Shown here piece by piece: positions 16,550 through 19,620 of a stretch of DNA of 19,620 nucleotides; within the stretch, counting starts at the first letter, position 1, and the number at the start of each line of letters is the position of its first letter. The stretch comes from an uncultured Actinomycetes bacterium (GTDB taxonomy: Bacteria; Actinomycetota; Thermoleophilia; Solirubrobacterales; 70-9). The stretch spans positions 1 through 19,620 of the forward strand of contig CALCIA010000270.1 of assembly GCA_937907435.1 (NCBI GenBank). Direction: 5' to 3'. Under the pieces are notes generated by a model, which was given only the letters and a program-made list of their open reading frames with translations, was not told the DNA's origin and made no database searches. The position numbers and the translations under genes were made by a program.

Positions 16550-17533
16550 ATCCAGGCCATAGTCCTAGTGGGGGGCGAGGGCACGCGCCTGCGCCCGCTC
16601 ACCGACAACGTCCCGAAGCCGGCGCTGACGCTGGTCGACCGCCCGTTCCTCGCCTACATGGTGGAGTGGCTCGGGGCGCACGGGGTGAGCGAGGTCGTGC
16701 TCGCCTGCGGCTTCCTGCCCGACCGCCTGCGCGAGGCCCTGGGGGAGGGGGAACACGAGGGCGTCGCGCTCACCTACGTGGTCGAGCCCGAGCTGCGCGG
16801 GACCGCGGGGGCGATCCGCTTCGCCGCCGAAGCGCTCGGCGACCGCCTCGAAGACCGCTTCCTGGCGCTGAACGGCGACGTCCTCACCGACCTCGACCTG
16901 ACCGCGCTGCTGCGCGCGCACGAGGAGCGCGGGGCGCGGGCGACGATCGGCCTCTACCCGGTCGAGGACTCTTCCGCCTACGGCCTGGTCGAGTGCGATC
17001 CGGAGGGGGCGGTGCTCGCCTTCACCGAGAAGACCGGCGAGGCGGTGCCGGGGGAGATCAACGCCGGGGCCTACGTGCTGGAGCGCTCGGTCCTCGACCT
17101 GATTCCGCCCGAGCGCAAGGTCTCGATCGAGACCGAAGTCTTCCCGCGGCTGGTCGGCGAGGGGTTGTGCGCGCTGCGCCTCGACGGGTACTGGATGGAC
17201 ATCGGCACCCATGAGCGTTACCTGCAGGCGACCTGGGACATCCTCGAGGGGCGGGTGTCCACCGAGGTGCGCCCGAGTGCCCCGGGCCTCTTCCTCGGCG
17301 AGGGCTGCGCGGTGGCGGACTCGGCGCGGATCGGTCCCCGGGCGGTGGTCTCGCGGGGCTGCGAGGTCGGCGCCGACGCCGTGGTCGTCGACTCGGTCCT
17401 CCTCGACGGCTGCACGGTCGGCGCGGGGGCGCGGGTGAGCGGGTCGGTCCTCGCCCCGGGCGCGACGGTCGAGCCCGGTGCCCGGCTTGCCGACACGATG
17501 GTCGCCGAGAATGAAAGGGTTGCCGCGCGATGA
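16550..17533 (+). CDS. Sugar-phosphate nucleotidyltransferase with left-handed beta-helix (ManC/GMPP-like)
   Basis: 327 aa if read from ATC 16550. It makes an NDP-sugar from a sugar-1-phosphate and NTP. The N-terminal IQAIVLVGGEGTRLRPLT is the pyrophosphorylase signature, FLALNGD (104-110) holds the metal-binding Asp, INAGAYV is at 170-176, and YWMDIGTHERYLQA (214-226) resembles mannose-1-phosphate guanylyltransferases. From about 248 to 318 are hexapeptide repeats (IGPRAV, VGADAV, VGAGAR) of a left-handed beta-helix. FTEKT replaces the usual F-x-EKP. The first usual start, GTG 16568, would delete strand 1 and part of the nucleotide-binding loop. Hence the ATC with AGGAG 6 bases before is favoured, or else a base change from ATG. 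The frame is shared with the dehydrogenase upstream, separated by one TAG. The stop overlaps the next ATG. Confidence 0.9.
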   Translation: MQAIVLVGGEGTRLRPLTDNVPKPALTLVDRPFLAYMVEWLGAHGVSEVVLACGFLPDRLREALGEGEHEGVALTYVVEPELRGTAGAIRFAAEALGDRLEDRFLALNGDVLTDLDLTALLRAHEERGARATIGLYPVEDSSAYGLVECDPEGAVLAFTEKTGEAVPGEINAGAYVLERSVLDLIPPERKVSIETEVFPRLVGEGLCALRLDGYWMDIGTHERYLQATWDILEGRVSTEVRPSAPGLFLGEGCAVADSARIGPRAVVSRGCEVGADAVVVDSVLLDGCTVGAGARVSGSVLAPGATVEPGARLADTMVAENERVAAR

Positions 17534-18504
17534 TCGACGACGTCCTCGGCATCCCGGATCAACTCCGTGACGCGCTCTGGCGGATCGAATCGGCGCGCCT
17601 CGAGCCCTCGCCGTCGGCGGGCCTCTTCGTCTGCGGGATGGGCGGCTCGGCGATCGGCGGCGACCTCGCCGCGGCGGCGATCGGCGACCGGCTGACCGCG
17701 CCGATGGTGACGGTGCGCGGGTACGCGCTGCCGAGCTGGGCGACGCCGGAGTGGACCGTGCTCTGCTCGAGCTACTCGGGCGGGACCGAGGAGACGCTCG
17801 CCTGCTTCGAGGCGGCGGAGACGCTCGGGGCCAGGCGGCTCGTCGCCTCGACCGGCGGCCCGCTGGTCGACCGGGCGCGGGAGACGGCGGTGCCGGTGGT
17901 CGGCCTGCCGGGGATCTTCCAGCCGCGCGCCGCGGTCGCCTACATGGTCGTGGTCGCCGCCGAGGTCGCCTGGCTGGCCGGCATCGCGCCCCGCCTCCAC
18001 ACCGAGGTCGACGCCGCCGCGGCCTTCCTCGCCGACCAGGCCGAGACGCTGCAGCAGCAGGCGCGCGAGATCGCCGCGCTCGTCGCCGGTGCCGTGCCGG
18101 TCGTCTACGGCGCCGACCTGACCGCGCCGGTGGCGCGCCGCTGGAAGACGCAGGTCAACGAGAACGCGAAGGCCCCCGCCTGGTGGGGCGAGCTGCCCGA
18201 GGCCGACCACAACGAGCTCTGCGGCTGGTCGGGCGCGGTCGGCGAGGAGCGCGCGGCGGCGATCTTCCTCGAGGACCGTGACCAGCACCCACGCATCGCG
18301 CGGCGCTTCGAGCTCACCGCCAGGTCGGTCGAATCCGGCGCGGCCACCGTGGTGCGGGTCGAGACCGCGGGGGAGACGCGCCTGGAGCGGATGCTGTGGG
18401 CGGTGATGCTGGGCGACCTGGTGACGCTGGAGATGGCTCGCCAGCGCGGCGTCGACCCGCTGCCGGTGGCGGCGATCGAGCGCTTCAAGGAGGAGATGGG
18501 ATGA
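17530..18504 (+). CDS. SIS-domain phosphoglucose/phosphomannose isomerase
   Basis: 324 aa, matching the bifunctional PGI/PMI family first described in archaea. It interconverts glucose-6-phosphate, fructose-6-phosphate and mannose-6-phosphate. The first SIS half has CGMGGSAIGGDL (35-46) and SSYSGGTEETL (80-90), which bind the sugar phosphate. RWKTQVNENAKAPAW (204-218) and ELPEADHNELCGW (221-233) carry Glu211 and His227. Their 16-residue spacing equals that of Glu203/His219 in the Pyrobaculum enzyme as I recall it, and Arg133 in GIFQPRAA fits its Arg135. It therefore looks catalytically complete. Related mycobacterial proteins sit beside manA/manB. It is joined to both neighbours by ATGA overlaps, which suggests that it feeds mannose- or glucose-phosphate to them (a mutase is missing here). 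Confidence 0.88.
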   Translation: MIDDVLGIPDQLRDALWRIESARLEPSPSAGLFVCGMGGSAIGGDLAAAAIGDRLTAPMVTVRGYALPSWATPEWTVLCSSYSGGTEETLACFEAAETLGARRLVASTGGPLVDRARETAVPVVGLPGIFQPRAAVAYMVVVAAEVAWLAGIAPRLHTEVDAAAAFLADQAETLQQQAREIAALVAGAVPVVYGADLTAPVARRWKTQVNENAKAPAWWGELPEADHNELCGWSGAVGEERAAAIFLEDRDQHPRIARRFELTARSVESGAATVVRVETAGETRLERMLWAVMLGDLVTLEMARQRGVDPLPVAAIERFKEEMG

Positions 18505-19520
18505 GGGCGATGGTCCTCGCCGCCGGCCTCGGCACCCGCCTGCGGCCGATCACCTTCGACCGGCCGAAGCCGATGGTCCCGGTGCTGAACCGGCCGGTGA
18601 TGGAGCACATCCTGCGCCTGCTCGCGCGGCACGGATTCACCGAGACGATCGCCAACCTGCACTGGTTCCCGGACCAGATCACCGAGCACTTCGGCGACGG
18701 CTCGGCCTGTGGGGTGTCGTTGACCTACAGCCGCGAGGAGGCGCTGCTCGGCACCTCGGGCGGGGTCCGCAACGTGGCCGACTTCCTCGGCGAGGATTTC
18801 CTGATCATCTCCGGCGATGCCCTCACCGACATCGACCTGACCGCGATGCGCGAGTACCACGAGAGCCACGACGGGATCGCCACGCTGGCGACCAAGCGGG
18901 TCGAGGACACGACCCAGTTCGGCGTCGCGATCACCGACTCCGAGGGGCGCATAGGGGGCTTCCAGGAGAAGCCGCAGCCGAGCGAAGCGCTGTCGGACCT
19001 GGCCAACTGCGGCATCTACATGTTCCGCAAGGAGATCTTCGACTTCTTCCCGTCTCCTGGGACCAGCCTGGCGGCCGAGGAGGGCGATCCGGATGGCTTC
19101 GCCGACTGGGCGATGGACGTCTTCCCGAGGCTGCTGGAGTCGGACGTGCCCTTCTACTCACACGAGATCGACGCCTACTGGAACGACATCGGCAACCTCA
19201 CCGAGCTGCGCGAAAGCACCTACGACGCCCTGAACGGCGCCGTCCGGGTCGAGCAGGTGGGGAAGATGGTCGACGGCTTCCGCAGCGGCGAGTTGGGCGA
19301 CGACGAGCCCGCCCTCGACGGCCCGGTCCTGCTCGGTCCCGACTGCGAGATCGGCGACGACGTGCGGATCGACGGCCCCGCCGTGATCGGCGACGGCGCC
19401 CGCATCGGGGCGGGGAGCCGCCTGCGCGACGTGATCGTCCTGCCCGGCGCCGAGGTGCCGGAGCGCTCGATCCTCATCGGCGCCATCCTCGGCGCCCGCG
19501 CTAGCGACGCGAGTCGCTAG
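18501..19520 (+). CDS. Second sugar-phosphate nucleotidyltransferase
   Basis: 339 aa. MRAMVLAAGLGTRLRPIT is the pyrophosphorylase signature, with RPKPMVPVLNRP next. LIISGDALTDIDL contains the metal Asp106. GGFQEKP (152-158) is the intact F-x-EKP element, missing in the first copy. LANCGIYMF and AYWNDIGNLTELRESTYDALNG follow, then imperfect hexapeptide repeats from about 275 to 320 (VLLGPDCEIGDDVRIDG, AVIGDGARIGAG). The family includes glucose-1-phosphate and mannose-1-phosphate nucleotidylyltransferases; the base and sugar used are not provable. The ATG overlaps the isomerase stop, with AAGGAGG 6 bases before. The last codons and stop sit in an 8-bp-stem hairpin. It is the last gene of the run. 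Confidence 0.92.
   Translation: MRAMVLAAGLGTRLRPITFDRPKPMVPVLNRPVMEHILRLLARHGFTETIANLHWFPDQITEHFGDGSACGVSLTYSREEALLGTSGGVRNVADFLGEDFLIISGDALTDIDLTAMREYHESHDGIATLATKRVEDTTQFGVAITDSEGRIGGFQEKPQPSEALSDLANCGIYMFRKEIFDFFPSPGTSLAAEEGDPDGFADWAMDVFPRLLESDVPFYSHEIDAYWNDIGNLTELRESTYDALNGAVRVEQVGKMVDGFRSGELGDDEPALDGPVLLGPDCEIGDDVRIDGPAVIGDGARIGAGSRLRDVIVLPGAEVPERSILIGAILGARASDASR
19501..19520 (+). other. Hairpin covering the final codons and stop
   Basis: CTAGCGAC (19501-19508) pairs exactly with GTCGCTAG (19513-19520), with a GCGA tetraloop of GNRA type. It is followed by a weaker stem, GCCGG (19524-19528) with CCGGC (19535-19539). With no U-tract this is at most a Rho-dependent or stability element. 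Confidence 0.5.
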
Positions 19521-19548
19521 GCCGCCGGCATTCCCCGGCCACGCGCCC

Positions 19549-19612
19549 CGCAAGCTGTCGCCCGAAGGGTCCAGGCCCCGCAAGCTGTCGCCCGGATTAC
19601 GGACGCGCCCCT
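19549..19612. repeat. Right copy of the ~65-bp dispersed repeat
   Basis: Reverse complement of 1-65, identical over 47 bases (19566-19612). AGCTGTCGCCC appears at 19553-19563 and 19583-19593, a 30-bp period. Like the left copy it lies just past the 3' end of a gene, and in the same direction relative to that gene. The eight bases after it (CTCGCCAC) have no visible counterpart because the left copy starts at the window edge. Confidence 0.85.
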
Positions 19613-19620
19613 CTCGCCAC

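Noticed and set aside
16568..17533. GTG at 16568 as start of the first nucleotidyltransferase
   Set aside because: It would cut into the GGxGTRLRP signature and remove the first beta strand; it also lacks a well-placed ribosome site.

Overview
This window comes from a very GC-rich bacterium, most likely an actinobacterium. The class Thermoleophilia (Solirubrobacterales-like) is my best guess from protein style and gene order, but I could not test it by search. The order wecA-like / small membrane protein / atpB-E-F-H-A-G-D-C is the known actinobacterial arrangement (compare M. tuberculosis Rv1302 rfe, Rv1303, atpB onward). All genes but the first lie on the + strand. Start codons are mixed: ATG, GTG, TTG and probably one ATC.

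Layout. (1) 1-107: a repeat of about 65 bp that recurs inverted at the far end. (2) 108-899 (-): secreted lysyl-oxidase-like protein, divergent from glyA (964-2244, serine hydroxymethyltransferase). (3) 2245-2480: gap with two related palindromes. (4) 2481-4716: a DUF354 GT-B-like protein and a WecA/TagO-type phosphoglycosyl transferase. (5) 4717-12052: putative atp promoter and leader hairpin, an AtpI-like membrane protein, then the complete eight-gene F1Fo ATP synthase operon (a, c, b, delta, alpha, gamma, beta, epsilon). (6) 12053-12457: a compound palindromic region whose right-hand 151-bp unit has 23-bp arms, one of which covers the start codon of the next gene. (7) 12458-19520: a tightly coupled run (ATGA or longer overlaps at most junctions) of M20 peptidase, LytR-CpsA-Psr ligase, UDP-glucose/GDP-mannose dehydrogenase, sugar nucleotidyltransferase, SIS-type phosphoglucose/phosphomannose isomerase and a second nucleotidyltransferase. 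(8) 19521-19620: hairpin-rich tail and the second copy of the terminal repeat.

How the genes fit together. The ATP synthase operon is flanked by envelope-glycan genes. A WecA-type enzyme that could start an undecaprenyl-linked glycan lies upstream. An LCP enzyme that could attach a finished polymer to the wall, plus enzymes for sugar-phosphate isomerisation, NDP-sugar formation and NDP-uronate formation, lie downstream. The upstream half is an old conserved neighbourhood. The downstream run looks like one co-translated sugar-nucleotide/wall-polymer unit.

Most worth checking: the start codon of the M20 gene held in a potential 23-bp RNA helix; the probable AUC start of the first nucleotidyltransferase; the inverted 65-bp repeats at both window ends; the palindrome pair after glyA; the lysyl-oxidase-like protein with its cofactor Lys/Tyr kept but its copper H-x-H apparently lost; and the GAA-biased LCP gene with an extra C-terminal domain.
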